Translations under genes and position numbers: made by a program
Part shown: positions 13,580 through 21,681 of the stretch, one piece after another
How the letters are laid out: each line of letters starts with the position of its first letter
Position numbering within the stretch: position 1 is the stretch's first letter
Notes under the pieces: model-generated
Databases searched by the model: none
Told to the model about the DNA's origin: nothing
What the model saw: the letters and a program-made list of their open reading frames with translations, nothing else
IMG/VR virus record: IMGVR_UViG_3300042464_000204
Span: 1 to 43,290 of that record
Source: a virus
Direction: 5' to 3' (one strand)
DNA: 43,290 nucleotides

Positions 13580-13804
13580 ATGTTTAAGCATCTTGAAGAA
13601 TTGCAACTATCGTATTGCACACACTTGACACGGGCTATTACGTTTGCTATAATAGCTTTGTGTGCATCGGTTGTTTTTATTGTACACGCTTTGTTGCCGT
13701 GTGTTTTTGTTAATACCGGTAGCGGATTGATATCGTATTTAAACTCTACATTGAATAAGGATAAAAATAATGAGCCATCACATCACAGTCGGTCAATTGC
13801 GTAA
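13580..13804 (+). CDS. DUF6356-like small membrane protein
   Basis: A 74-residue protein beginning MFKHLEELQLSYCTHLTRAI, then a membrane helix (TFAIIALCASVVFIVHALLP). The pattern F-x-x-H-x-x-x-x-x-x-S-Y-x-x-H-L-x-x-A, then a helix ending V-H-A-L-x-P, is the layout of the DUF6356 phage family as I know it. The function is unknown, probably inner-membrane. A consensus promoter is embedded in its coding sequence, and its C terminus overlaps the next gene. Confidence 0.65.
   Translation: MFKHLEELQLSYCTHLTRAITFAIIALCASVVFIVHALLPCVFVNTGSGLISYLNSTLNKDKNNEPSHHSRSIA
13625..13653 (+). promoter_or_regulatory. consensus sigma-70 promoter inside a gene
   Basis: TTGACA (13625-13630), 17-base spacer, TATAAT (13648-13653): again a perfect consensus, inside the DUF6356-like gene. 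It would drive the 13770 gene and the downstream HNH and protease genes. Confidence 0.65.
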
Positions 13805-14042
13805 GTTCGGATATAAGGTTGCAGTCAGACATTATAGGCATCATGATACTTATAAGTCTGGAGAAGTAGTTATTAGTCCAAAGGGTGGCATGACTGAACT
13901 TATTATCGATTCTCCTCACGGCGAACATTTTGAAGGAACCGCTGTTTGTTCCAAAGAGGACAACTATAATAAAAGGATTGGTGTATCGATAGCTCTTGGT
14001 CGTTCTGGAGTTACTGCACACATCTCAACCGTGAAACAGTAA
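13770..14042 (+). CDS. conserved phage protein, 90 aa
   Basis: Begins MSHHITVGQLRKFGYKVAVR, with GGMTELIIDSPHGEHFEGTA and a final NYNKRIGVSIALGRSGVTA. The ending Y-N-x-x-x-G-x-x-I-A-L-G-R resembles a small phage protein family I recall, of unknown function. AAGGA upstream supports the ATG. His and Lys rich but with no Cys pair, so a metal site is not evident. Confidence 0.65.
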   Translation: MSHHITVGQLRKFGYKVAVRHYRHHDTYKSGEVVISPKGGMTELIIDSPHGEHFEGTAVCSKEDNYNKRIGVSIALGRSGVTAHISTVKQ

Positions 14043-14052
14043 TGGAGATTGT

Positions 14053-14628
14053 ATGACGCAACTTGAATTCTTTTTTGTAGAGAATGTGTCTCCCCTTTCT
14101 GATGGTGAACTGTTAAGATCAGTAGTAATAGATGGAATTGAAATTAAAGAGTACAGTGTTTCTAATTTAGGAAATGTATATTCTCATATCAAGTTCACCA
14201 GAAAGTCTGGTTCAAGTAATGGATTCGAAGCAACTTACGATAGATCATACGTTAAAAAGCTAAAACCAAAGAATCAAAGTAATGGCTATTTATCTGTAGA
14301 TATAAGTTTCGATGTTGGTTTGCTGCCAGATACATATTATTCTAAGATTAGATCAAAGCGTCAGACAAAGACTTGCAGAATACATCAGTTAGTAATGGAT
14401 GCTTTTAGACCATTCGATGAGCATTTGCCAGAGATTATAGATCAACAGGACTATGAGCAAACCCCAGAGTCTATAAAGGCTATACTCAGGCAGCTTTTTA
14501 TTGTAGACCATAAAAATCACGATAAAGCAGATAATTCTGTAACTAATCTGGAGCGAGTAACCCAAAGGGAAAACACCAGAAGGGCATTAAAGCACTACGA
14601 CGGGTGCTTCAAATCAAATAGTGTATAA
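14053..14628 (+). CDS. NUMOD4/HNH-type homing endonuclease
   Basis: A 191-residue protein with an N-terminal NUMOD4-like region (IKEYSVSNLGNVYSHIKF), a central basic strand segment, and an HNH core: RIHQLVMDAFRP, then VDHKNHDKADNSVTNLERVT and QRENTRRA. The D-H-K-N-H-D-K-x-D-N motif is the usual metal and nucleic-acid site, and the closing helix is the E-N-x-x-x-A form. The family makes site-specific cuts and often spreads as a free-standing homing gene. It sits next to a second HNH protein, suggesting an insertion cluster. Confidence 0.85.
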   Translation: MTQLEFFFVENVSPLSDGELLRSVVIDGIEIKEYSVSNLGNVYSHIKFTRKSGSSNGFEATYDRSYVKKLKPKNQSNGYLSVDISFDVGLLPDTYYSKIRSKRQTKTCRIHQLVMDAFRPFDEHLPEIIDQQDYEQTPESIKAILRQLFIVDHKNHDKADNSVTNLERVTQRENTRRALKHYDGCFKSNSV

Positions 14629-14659
14629 ATATTGGGCAACATTCCAATATAGGCTCTAT

Positions 14660-14995
14660 ATGTTTTGGTTCTTCAATAAACTTAGATATGCTTCCAGATC
14701 TTGGAAATGGAAAGATGTTAGAAAAGAACATCTATTAAAACAACCATTTTGCCAAGCCTGCGGACGCCAAGAAGACCTAGAAGTTCATCATATAGAACCA
14801 GTACATTTAAATCCATCCAAAGAATTAGATCCCGAGAATTTAATCACATTATGCGCTAAAACTTGTCATTTTATTTTTGGTCATTTGATGGATTATAAAA
14901 GTTGGAATAAAGATGTTGTGACAGATTCTAACAATTATCTTCAAAAACTCCAACAAAGGCCATATAATCATGAACAGGCTATTACTACTAATTAG
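14660..14995 (+). CDS. HNH endonuclease family protein
   Basis: A 111-residue HNH protein: basic helix RYASRSWKWKDVRKEHLL, a zinc/HNH core FCQACGRQEDLEVHHIEPVH, then DPENLITLCAKTCHFIFGH. This W-x-x-V-R-x-x-H-L-x-x-x-P-F-C-x-x-C-G pattern is common in phages. ATG 14660 has AGG at a fair distance; a GTG at 14621, overlapping the previous stop, would add 13 residues and cannot be excluded. Its 3' end overlaps the protease start. Confidence 0.8.
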   Translation: MFWFFNKLRYASRSWKWKDVRKEHLLKQPFCQACGRQEDLEVHHIEPVHLNPSKELDPENLITLCAKTCHFIFGHLMDYKSWNKDVVTDSNNYLQKLQQRPYNHEQAITTN

Positions 14996-15707
14996 TCCAC
15001 TGATATTACTATGCTCCTCATTATTTGCTGGCACAATCGATCCTCATACACCGGATGAAAAATACGTTACATATGGAACAAAATTTGAATATGTCTACCA
15101 AATATGTGGTAAATACGAAGACGATGGTAATTTTTGTGCATCCGCAGTAGCTATAAATGATCACTGGTTATTAACCGCTGCCCATGTAGTTAAAAATTCA
15201 AAAACATGCGTTGTATTTAATGGCGAAGAAAAATACCAAATAGATGAAGTAGTTATACATAAAGATTTTGAAACTTCTTTTGGTGTAGCAGATATAGCAT
15301 TGTGCAAAACATCTAAAAAACTTGGATTAAAATTCTATCCATCTTTGTATGAGGGTAGCGATGAAGTTGGAAAAGTATGCAGTATTTCTGGCTACGGAGT
15401 AACTGGAACATTTGCCAACGATATAAAAATATCCGATGGTAAAAGACGGGCCGGATCGAATATAATAGATGAGACTCAAAAAGATTTGTTAATCTGCTCA
15501 CCATCAAAAGCAGGAAGAACAGAGTTAGAATTTTTAATATGTCATGGCGATAGCGGCGGCGGTCTTTTTATAGGAAACAAATTAGCAGGCATTAATTCGT
15601 GTGTTCTTGCTATTAATAGATCACCAAAATCAGTATATGGCGACGAAGCTGGTCATACAAGAATAAGTAAGTTTGTACCTTGGATTCGTTCTGTAATCAA
15701 TAAATAA
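14970..15707 (+). CDS. exported trypsin-like serine protease (S1)
   Basis: A 245-residue S1 peptidase. Signal peptide 1-20 (MNRLLLLISPLILLCSSLFA). The catalytic triad is visible: LTAAHV (H72), VADIAL (D108) and CHGDSGGG (S195). The Cys four before the Ser matches the chymotrypsin C191 position. The mature part has eight Cys, which favours disulfides and an oxidising location. Length is typical for the family. The substrate is unknown. It overlaps the HNH gene and ends 35 nt before thyX. Such a secreted protease is rare in phages and more common in eukaryotes, Actinobacteria and predatory bacteria. Confidence 0.88.
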   Translation: MNRLLLLISPLILLCSSLFAGTIDPHTPDEKYVTYGTKFEYVYQICGKYEDDGNFCASAVAINDHWLLTAAHVVKNSKTCVVFNGEEKYQIDEVVIHKDFETSFGVADIALCKTSKKLGLKFYPSLYEGSDEVGKVCSISGYGVTGTFANDIKISDGKRRAGSNIIDETQKDLLICSPSKAGRTELEFLICHGDSGGGLFIGNKLAGINSCVLAINRSPKSVYGDEAGHTRISKFVPWIRSVINK

Positions 15708-15742
15708 ATATTGTCGGTTCAACATTTGAAATAGGAAAAAAT

Positions 15743-16390
15743 ATGTCAGTGAAACTTATAAGCATCACACCGGATGCTGAACAAACTATGGCTTATTGTG
15801 CAAGAGTAAGTAATCCCAATAATCAAGATAACGATAACTATTCCAAGCTATTAAAATATTGTATTGACCATCAACACTGGTCAATTTTTGAGCAAGCTTT
15901 TATGACTGTGGAAATAAATACCACAAGGGGAATAGCAGCACAAATACTGAGACATAGAAGTTTTACATTCCAAGAATTTAGCCAGAGATATGCTGATACT
16001 ACACTGTTGGCCGATGACATTCCATTATTTGAATTAAGGCGTCAAGATACTAAAAATAGACAGAATAGTATAGATGATATTAGTGACGAGATTAAATCTA
16101 AGTGGAACACTCGTATTAGAGAGCATTTTGCTAAATCAAAAGCTTTATATGATGGTATGCTAGCAGACGGCATTGCCAAAGAGTGTGCTAGATTTATTCT
16201 ACCTTTAGCCACTCCCACTAGACTTTATATGTCTGGCACCGTAAGATCATTCATTCATTGGATAGATTTGCGTTCATCAAATGGAACTCAAAAGGAACAC
16301 ATGATTATTGCCAACGAGGCAAAACAAATTTTTATTTCTCATTTACCAATTATATCGGAGGCTTTGGGTTGGAATGAAAATTCAACTTGA
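15743..16390 (+). CDS. thyX: flavin-dependent thymidylate synthase ThyX
   Basis: A 215-residue ThyX, which makes dTMP from dUMP with FAD and methylene-tetrahydrofolate. The signature RHRSFTFQEFSQRY is present (the R-H-R-x-x-S-x-x-E-x-S-x-R-Y consensus, slightly varied). The C-terminal part has ARFILPLATPTRLYMSGTVR followed by FIHWIDLRS, with the substrate-binding Arg and His. ATG has an AGGA site. Together with the RNR genes and dCMP deaminase elsewhere in the window it forms a dTTP supply route. Confidence 0.93.
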   Translation: MSVKLISITPDAEQTMAYCARVSNPNNQDNDNYSKLLKYCIDHQHWSIFEQAFMTVEINTTRGIAAQILRHRSFTFQEFSQRYADTTLLADDIPLFELRRQDTKNRQNSIDDISDEIKSKWNTRIREHFAKSKALYDGMLADGIAKECARFILPLATPTRLYMSGTVRSFIHWIDLRSSNGTQKEHMIIANEAKQIFISHLPIISEALGWNENST

Positions 16391-16676
16391 TATGCTTGAA
16401 AGTGATATTATTCGTGCTATTAAAAACACAGAATATTCTCCATTGCAATTATTGGCGGCTAGACACTTTAAAGATTTGCCAGCTAATATAGATGCCGGAT
16501 ATGATTCAATTGTTATATGGAATGATGAAATAAACGATTATCATTCATACAAATATTGTCCAGAATATATAGAAAGCATTAAGCTTTTTCTAGATGAGTG
16601 GCATGATTTTGTGGATGATAATATCAGTGATTTTTGTTCAAATGCTTTTTCTTTTTGTATCGAACCCAAGCGATAA
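16374..16676 (+). CDS. hypothetical protein, 100 aa
   Basis: Starts MKIQLDMLESDIIRAIKNTE and includes YDSIVIWNDEINDYHSYKY. Mostly helical and acidic. ATG 16374 overlaps the thyX stop and is chosen over in-frame ATG 16308, which lies deep inside thyX. Not recognised. Followed by the rIIA promoter. Confidence 0.6.
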   Translation: MKIQLDMLESDIIRAIKNTEYSPLQLLAARHFKDLPANIDAGYDSIVIWNDEINDYHSYKYCPEYIESIKLFLDEWHDFVDDNISDFCSNAFSFCIEPKR

Positions 16677-16695
16677 AAAAATTTAAGCCAGCCAC

Positions 16696-16723
16696 TTGAC
16701 AATGCCGATAAGTGGTGTATACT
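16696..16723 (+). promoter_or_regulatory. promoter of rIIA-rIIB
   Basis: TTGACA (16696-16701), 16-base spacer, TATACT (16718-16723), with GCCGAT just after the -35. The expected start leaves a leader of about 39 nt before the rIIA ATG at 16769. AGGAG (16753-16757) is the ribosome site. Confidence 0.7.
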
Positions 16724-16768
16724 TGAAGCACATTCAGTCATTAAGCACTTGTAGGAGATTTTGCAATT

Positions 16769-18922
16769 ATGAAACTTCACGCTGGTAATAACGTTATTGA
16801 AAAGTCGGGCAACTTCGAAGAGTCTAAGTTTAGCATCGAAGCATCGTCCAAGGCATTCTTTATTCTTTCCGATGGTCTTTATTCCAATAAGATCCTCGCT
16901 GTTGTTCGTGAGCTTTCCACCAATGCTTACGATTCTCATGTTGATGCCGGAAAGCGTGACGTTGCTTTTGACGTTCATCTTCCAACGGCTCTGAATCCCG
17001 TCTTCTTTATTCGTGACTATGGCACAAGTATGGATCACGATAGTTGTATGCAGCTTTATACTACGTATTTTCGTAGTACTCGTAACAATAGCAACGATGC
17101 TGTTGGCTGTCTTGGTCTTGGTAGCAAAGCTCCATTTGCTTACTCTGATAGCTTTACTGTTGAAGCTTATCTTGATGGCAAGAAGCGTATCTACAATGCA
17201 TATAAGAATGAAGATGGTAGTCCCGTTTTCTCTTTGATGCATGAAACAGATACTGACGAGGCTAATGGCATCAAGGTTTCTATTCAAGTCAATTCGCACG
17301 ACGTTAATAGGTTTAATGTCGAGGCAGCTAAAGTGTATGAATTCTTTAAGGTTAAGCCAAACTTTGTTAGTGAGAAGGTTGTCTTTAAAAAGATCGACAA
17401 GGTTCTTGCTGGTGACGGTTGGTATTTTGATGATAACGATCACTCTGCCAGTAATTTGATTATTATGGGCCAAATTGCATACCCCATTGATCATTTTCAG
17501 ATCATGGGCGACAGTGACAACAAGGAAGCACGATTTATTCAGTATTCTGATGGTCTTCGCATCTTTGTGAATATTGGTGATGTTGATATTACCCCTAGTC
17601 GTGAGTCCTTGTCTTATAGCAAGGATACGAAAATCAATATCAAGAATATTGTGAACCGTATTGCGTCTGAGATTGCATCCAAGATTGAGGATCAAATTCA
17701 GAGCCAGCCTTCACTTTATAAAGCTCGCCTCAAGTATGTTCAGATTAGCGACCAGTGTTCTTCTATCAAGAATGCTATTGAATCGCTCCAGAAGTCGATT
17801 AGTTGGAACGGTCAAAAGCTGTTTGACAATATCATTAACGAGAGTGTTAATGTTAAGGATAAGCTTTCACTCACATTCCTCAACAAGTCCTATTATCGAA
17901 AGAAGGTCAATAGTTCAACGGATGTTGAGTTTATTAATTTCACTGGCGATATGAAGTTCTTTGTCGATGATTTGACTCGCGGCGGTCTTAGCCGAATCAA
18001 GAAACTTATGCGTGAAGAACAGTGTGAACAAAAGTGCTATGTTTACAAACTTAAGGATGGTGAGACTGTTGACAACAACGGTTTGTATGATATACTTGGT
18101 GGAGCGACCAAGGACGATATTGTGCTGACTTCAAGTCTGCCCAAGATCACCTATGATAGAACCAGTTCCGGCGGTTCTGGCGACGGTCTTCCGCCTGTCC
18201 ATATTCAAGTTTTTAATGAAGAAACTGGCCGATTTGAAGAGTGCAATATGAGTGTCAAGTATGAGAATGCGTACTATTTCACTGAATCTAAGGGTAGTAT
18301 TACCCTCGGATATAAGGATCTGGATATGAGCAATATCGCAAATGCTCTTAATTATATGCACAAGCACTATCCAGATGATGTTGACGGTATGACATTTTAT
18401 GCCGTCAAGCCATCTGTAATTAAGAATCGTAAGCTTGCGGAGCGTTCTAATTGGAGCGATGCTGTTAGCATTATGCGTACAGTGTTCAACAAAGCTGTTG
18501 CAGATCATAAGCAAGATATTATTGATTGTAATATCCGATTCGGCTTGTCTGCTAATAGAAATGAAAAGTTTGCCAACATCTTCGCTGCTACACAGACAGA
18601 TAATGAGGCAAAGAAGATCGTGGCTGAGTATAATGAGCATGAGAAGCGTATCACTTCTATGCGACATGATATGGAATTGGTCCGCGTCATGAGTAGCACT
18701 ATTCCGAATTGTGATAGTGTTGACTTCTCTGGTATGAAGATCGATAATACGAAATTCTCTAAGAGATTTGACGAGGCTGTTAAGAAGTATCCTATGCTCA
18801 AGGTCATTGCCAACATGGGTTACTATGGTAACGTTAGTCAAAATGATATAAAGATCGTGGCCGATTATGTCGATACTATTGAGTCTGCTGAGAATATGTC
18901 CAACGTTCTGAGTTGTATGTGA
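16769..18922 (+). CDS. rIIA: RIIA-like GHKL ATPase
   Basis: A 717-residue homologue of T4 RIIA, a membrane-linked protein known from T4 for rapid-lysis control and exclusion effects. The N-terminal GHKL ATPase site is clear: VVRELSTNAYDSHVDAG (residues 45-61, with E48 and N52), IRDYGTSM (81-88) and GLGSKAPFAYSD (116-127). The C-terminal 400 residues are a poorly conserved helical and mixed region. It prefers AAG and CTT codons, unlike the AAA-rich genes around it. It forms a two-gene unit with rIIB, bounded by a promoter and a terminator. Confidence 0.88.
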   Translation: MKLHAGNNVIEKSGNFEESKFSIEASSKAFFILSDGLYSNKILAVVRELSTNAYDSHVDAGKRDVAFDVHLPTALNPVFFIRDYGTSMDHDSCMQLYTTYFRSTRNNSNDAVGCLGLGSKAPFAYSDSFTVEAYLDGKKRIYNAYKNEDGSPVFSLMHETDTDEANGIKVSIQVNSHDVNRFNVEAAKVYEFFKVKPNFVSEKVVFKKIDKVLAGDGWYFDDNDHSASNLIIMGQIAYPIDHFQIMGDSDNKEARFIQYSDGLRIFVNIGDVDITPSRESLSYSKDTKINIKNIVNRIASEIASKIEDQIQSQPSLYKARLKYVQISDQCSSIKNAIESLQKSISWNGQKLFDNIINESVNVKDKLSLTFLNKSYYRKKVNSSTDVEFINFTGDMKFFVDDLTRGGLSRIKKLMREEQCEQKCYVYKLKDGETVDNNGLYDILGGATKDDIVLTSSLPKITYDRTSSGGSGDGLPPVHIQVFNEETGRFEECNMSVKYENAYYFTESKGSITLGYKDLDMSNIANALNYMHKHYPDDVDGMTFYAVKPSVIKNRKLAERSNWSDAVSIMRTVFNKAVADHKQDIIDCNIRFGLSANRNEKFANIFAATQTDNEAKKIVAEYNEHEKRITSMRHDMELVRVMSSTIPNCDSVDFSGMKIDNTKFSKRFDEAVKKYPMLKVIANMGYYGNVSQNDIKIVADYVDTIESAENMSNVLSCM

Positions 18923-18941
18923 ATAAACTAGGAGAATTATA

Positions 18942-19823
18942 ATGTCCAACAAGTATATTATTGCAAATGATGGTACTGTTACTGCGATTGTTAGCGGTCA
19001 GACATATTGCTTCGGCAAGTCTCACCCTAATTACAATAAGCTGGTGAATCACCTTAAGAATAATAATGTAGAGTATTTTGAGGCTGCTTATGATATTGTT
19101 TCCCACGTTAATGCTTACTGTGAGGGTTATGTTAACTGCACAGATGGTTCACTAACTTGGGATGGTATCAAGATGCCAAGCATGTTTACAAATACGATTA
19201 TTGATATGGTAAAGCAGGGCTTCCCCTTTGAACCTATGCTTAACTTCCTTGATAATCTGAGTCAAAATCCTTCAGATCATGCCGTCGTTGAATTGTTTGA
19301 CTTTATGGAAAACAAGAACATGCCCATCACTTATGACGGTTGTTTCCTTGCCTATAAGGCTGTTCGTGAAGACTACAAGGATATCTATTCTGGTACTTTT
19401 GATAATAGCATTGGATCAACTTGTCAAGTTGCCCGTAATAGGGTAGATAGTAATCGTGATAATGGTTGTGGTCATGGTCTGCACGTTGGTGCAATTGATT
19501 ATGCAAAGAGTTATGGCGGCATTGATCTTGACGATGATGATAAGGGCGGCGGAAATCGCCTTATGATTTGCAAGGTTAATCCACGCGATGTTGTTAGCGT
19601 TCCGACCGACCATAAGTTTCAAAAGCTTCGCTGCTGCCGATACGAGGTTGTTGCTGAATTCGACAGCATCTTCGATAAGGTTGTTCATATGACCGACAGT
19701 GATATTGATCATGTTCAGCGTAAGCAGCGTAACCGCGAATGGGTTGTTGAGGTTACTGCAAAGATTGACAAGATCAACGCTGTTCTTTCAAAGCGTCTTG
19801 GTCGAGAATTAGTTAGTGCGTGA
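18942..19823 (+). CDS. rIIB: RIIB-like protein
   Basis: A 293-residue homologue of T4 RIIB, the partner of RIIA. Typical segments are FMENKNMPITYDGCFLAYKA, YKDIYSGTFDNSIGSTCQV, GHGLHVGAIDYAKSYGG and MICKVNPRDVVSVPTDHKFQ, in the usual order. The N-terminal part is variable. AGGAGAATTATA precedes the ATG. It follows rIIA by 19 nt, so the two are one transcript. Codon use matches rIIA. Confidence 0.88.
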   Translation: MSNKYIIANDGTVTAIVSGQTYCFGKSHPNYNKLVNHLKNNNVEYFEAAYDIVSHVNAYCEGYVNCTDGSLTWDGIKMPSMFTNTIIDMVKQGFPFEPMLNFLDNLSQNPSDHAVVELFDFMENKNMPITYDGCFLAYKAVREDYKDIYSGTFDNSIGSTCQVARNRVDSNRDNGCGHGLHVGAIDYAKSYGGIDLDDDDKGGGNRLMICKVNPRDVVSVPTDHKFQKLRCCRYEVVAEFDSIFDKVVHMTDSDIDHVQRKQRNREWVVEVTAKIDKINAVLSKRLGRELVSA

Positions 19824-19841
19824 TTGATTGAATGTGAGTAT

Positions 19842-19870
19842 AACGGAGTGGGGCAACTCACTCCGTTTGC
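19842..19870 (+). terminator. rho-independent terminator after rIIB
   Basis: AACGGAGTG (19842-19850) pairs with CACTCCGTT (19859-19867) around an 8-nt loop, followed by TGCTTATC. The T tail is short, but position and stem quality support termination of the rII unit. Confidence 0.65.
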
Positions 19871-19875
19871 TTATC

Positions 19876-19956
19876 GGTGGGTTTCCCGAGCGGTCAAAGG
19901 GGTCTGACTGTAAATCAGATGTTTCGGCTTCGCTGGTTCGAATCCAGCACCCACCA
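19876..19956 (+). tRNA. tRNA-Tyr (anticodon GUA)
   Basis: A class II cloverleaf: acceptor GGTGGGT/ACCCACC, D arm with CCC...GGG, anticodon stem TCTGA/TCAGA with loop CTGTAAA (anticodon GTA at 19910-19912), a long variable arm (about 12 nt), T arm GCTGG-TTCGAAT-CCAGC and discriminator A. No encoded CCA. The long arm is as expected for bacterial tRNA-Tyr. It lies between the rII terminator and the GMP reductase gene. Confidence 0.92.
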
Positions 19957-19983
19957 CATATTTTATGAACCCAAGGATTTATC

Positions 19984-21090
19984 ATGAAGATAATCAATGA
20001 TACCAAGTTAGATTTTGATGATGTCTTACTCGTTCCACAGAGATCGCAAGCGGCATCAAGGGTCAGTGTGTTGGTCGATAGACAATTCTCATTCTATCAT
20101 TCTCAACAGAACTGGAGTGGTGTACCAATCATTGCTGCCAATATGGACACAACCGGAACGTTTGACATGGCAGCATCTTTATCCAAGCTAAATATGATCA
20201 CATGTCTTCATAAGCATTATAAGATAGAAGAGTATTGTGAAAATATTACCAATCTAAATACATATTGGTACAGTATGGGTATACAAGATTCAGATATAGA
20301 AAAACTATCCGCGTTAGTTGATAGAATAGATGATGTGCCGAATATTTGTATAGACGTTGCAAATGGGTACACAGATAATTTTGTAAATTTTTGTCGTAAC
20401 ATACGCGAAAAGTTTGGTAAGCGTCCAATTATCATGGCTGGTAATGTATGCACACCAGAAATGGTGCAAGAATTAATTCTTCACGGTGGAGTAGATATTG
20501 TTAAAGTTGGAATTGGTCCCGGCTCTGCTTGTACAACAAGATTAAAAACCGGAGTTGGATATCCACAGCTATCAGCTATTGCTGAATGTTCTCACGCCGC
20601 TCATGGTTTAAAAAATGGAGACAGGCACCTAGGATTGATTTGTGCTGATGGTGGATGTAGAACACCATCTGATGTAGTAAAGGCTTTTGCCGCAAATGCT
20701 GACTTCGTTATGCTTGGTGGTATGCTAGCAGGTACAGAACAATGCGAGGGCGATTGGACCTATGAATATAAAGCTGGACTCCCAGAAAATTCATTCTGGC
20801 AACCGTTCCCACCGGGATATGAAACATCCAAAAGAAAAGTATCATTAACATTTTATGGTATGAGTTCTCATAAAGCTCAAGAGAAATATGGTGGAATTAA
20901 AAACTATAGGGCTAGCGAAGGTAGAGTTATTACCGTGCCTTATAAGGGCGATGCATCTACAATATTAGATGACGTACTTGGTGGCATACGGAGTGCCTGT
21001 GCGTATGTTGGTGCATCATCTTTGAAAGATTTACCAAAATGTGCAGAGTTCATCAAAGTAAATCGCGTACATTTTGATAGGAGTGTTTAA
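19984..21090 (+). CDS. guaC: GMP reductase
   Basis: A 368-residue TIM-barrel enzyme of the IMPDH/GMP reductase family. The loop GIGPGSACTTRLKTGVGYPQ places the catalytic Cys at residue 183, and the T-G-V-G-Y-P-Q form is that of GMP reductase rather than IMP dehydrogenase. ADGGCRTPSDVVKAFAANAD and MLGGMLAGTEQ follow, then GRVITVPYKG and the LGGIRSACAYVGA region. There is no CBS domain, as expected for GuaC. The enzyme turns GMP into IMP with NADPH. AAGGA precedes the ATG. A phage guaC suggests control of the purine pool during infection. Confidence 0.88.
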   Translation: MKIINDTKLDFDDVLLVPQRSQAASRVSVLVDRQFSFYHSQQNWSGVPIIAANMDTTGTFDMAASLSKLNMITCLHKHYKIEEYCENITNLNTYWYSMGIQDSDIEKLSALVDRIDDVPNICIDVANGYTDNFVNFCRNIREKFGKRPIIMAGNVCTPEMVQELILHGGVDIVKVGIGPGSACTTRLKTGVGYPQLSAIAECSHAAHGLKNGDRHLGLICADGGCRTPSDVVKAFAANADFVMLGGMLAGTEQCEGDWTYEYKAGLPENSFWQPFPPGYETSKRKVSLTFYGMSSHKAQEKYGGIKNYRASEGRVITVPYKGDASTILDDVLGGIRSACAYVGASSLKDLPKCAEFIKVNRVHFDRSV

Positions 21091-21245
21091 TGGCTATACC
21101 AGCTATTATTATATCGACTCTGTGTTATTTATTTACATGTATTAGTTGCTTCCATCAAGGAGACAGACCACATGGAGTAATGTGGGCTGGTTATGTTTTT
21201 GCAAATTTAGGATTATTGTGGTATGAATTTACAAAGTTACGATAA
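21090..21245 (+). CDS. small membrane protein, 51 aa
   Basis: Encodes two hydrophobic helices (IPAIIISTLCYLFTCIS and GVMWAGYVFANLGLLWYEF) joined by a short charged loop HQGDRPH. Start overlaps the guaC stop (TAATG), and its end overlaps the dCMP deaminase start. Probable inner-membrane protein; no family recognised. Confidence 0.6.
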   Translation: MAIPAIIISTLCYLFTCISCFHQGDRPHGVMWAGYVFANLGLLWYEFTKLR

Positions 21246-21681
21246 GTGGGACTTAAGATTTTTAGATTTGGCTAAACTCGTTTCTGGCTGGTCTAAAGAC
21301 CCGTCTACTAAGGTAGGTGCGGTTATAGTAGATTCCGATAAAAGGGTTATATCTATGGGATACAATGGCTTTCCCGTTGGAATCAATGATGACCACTATA
21401 GGCTTAATGATAGAACAACAAAATATAAGATTATATTACACGCTGAATCTAATGCACTATTATTCGCAAATACAAATTTAGTAGGTACAACGCTTTATAC
21501 ATATCCATTTATGCCATGCCCTAGGTGTGCTGGAATGATAATTCAAGCTGGCATAAGTCAAGTAGTGTCATATAATAGTATACCGGATAGATGGATGGAA
21601 GATTTTCAAATATCAAAAGAATTGTTTGATGAAGCTAGAGTATCCTTAAAATTATATGAAGGAAATACTATAAATGGGTAA
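21223..21681 (+). CDS. dCMP deaminase
   Basis: A 152-residue zinc deaminase that converts dCMP to dUMP, feeding ThyX. Zinc site HAE (H73, E75 the proton shuttle) and PCPRC (C99, C102). The N-terminal DPSTKVGAVIVD and MGYNGFPVGI are typical of phage/T4-type dCMP deaminases. The length is slightly shorter than T4 Cd. It begins inside the preceding gene and is coupled to the next one. It fits the nucleotide-metabolism block. Confidence 0.9.
   Translation: MNLQSYDKWDLRFLDLAKLVSGWSKDPSTKVGAVIVDSDKRVISMGYNGFPVGINDDHYRLNDRTTKYKIILHAESNALLFANTNLVGTTLYTYPFMPCPRCAGMIIQAGISQVVSYNSIPDRWMEDFQISKELFDEARVSLKLYEGNTING

Noticed and set aside
12836-14631. T4-type late promoter boxes TATAAATA at 12836 and 14624
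   Set aside because: The octamer is expected several times by chance in AT-rich DNA, also occurs inside fibre genes, and no T4-like late regulator was recognised here.
16541-17695. Long antisense open frame opposite rIIA (384 aa)
   Set aside because: It lies wholly opposite a strong homologue with clear GHKL motifs, has low complexity rich in Ile/Asn/Thr and no ribosome site. It arises from the codon bias of rIIA.
18069-18096. TTGACA-N16-TATACT inside rIIA
   Set aside because: It matches the rII promoter elements but sits deep inside a conserved gene, without the CGAT box and with no gene start downstream.
18131-18952. Antisense open frame opposite rIIA end (273 aa)
   Set aside because: Same shadow effect; no motif and no start signal. 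The + strand genes are well supported.
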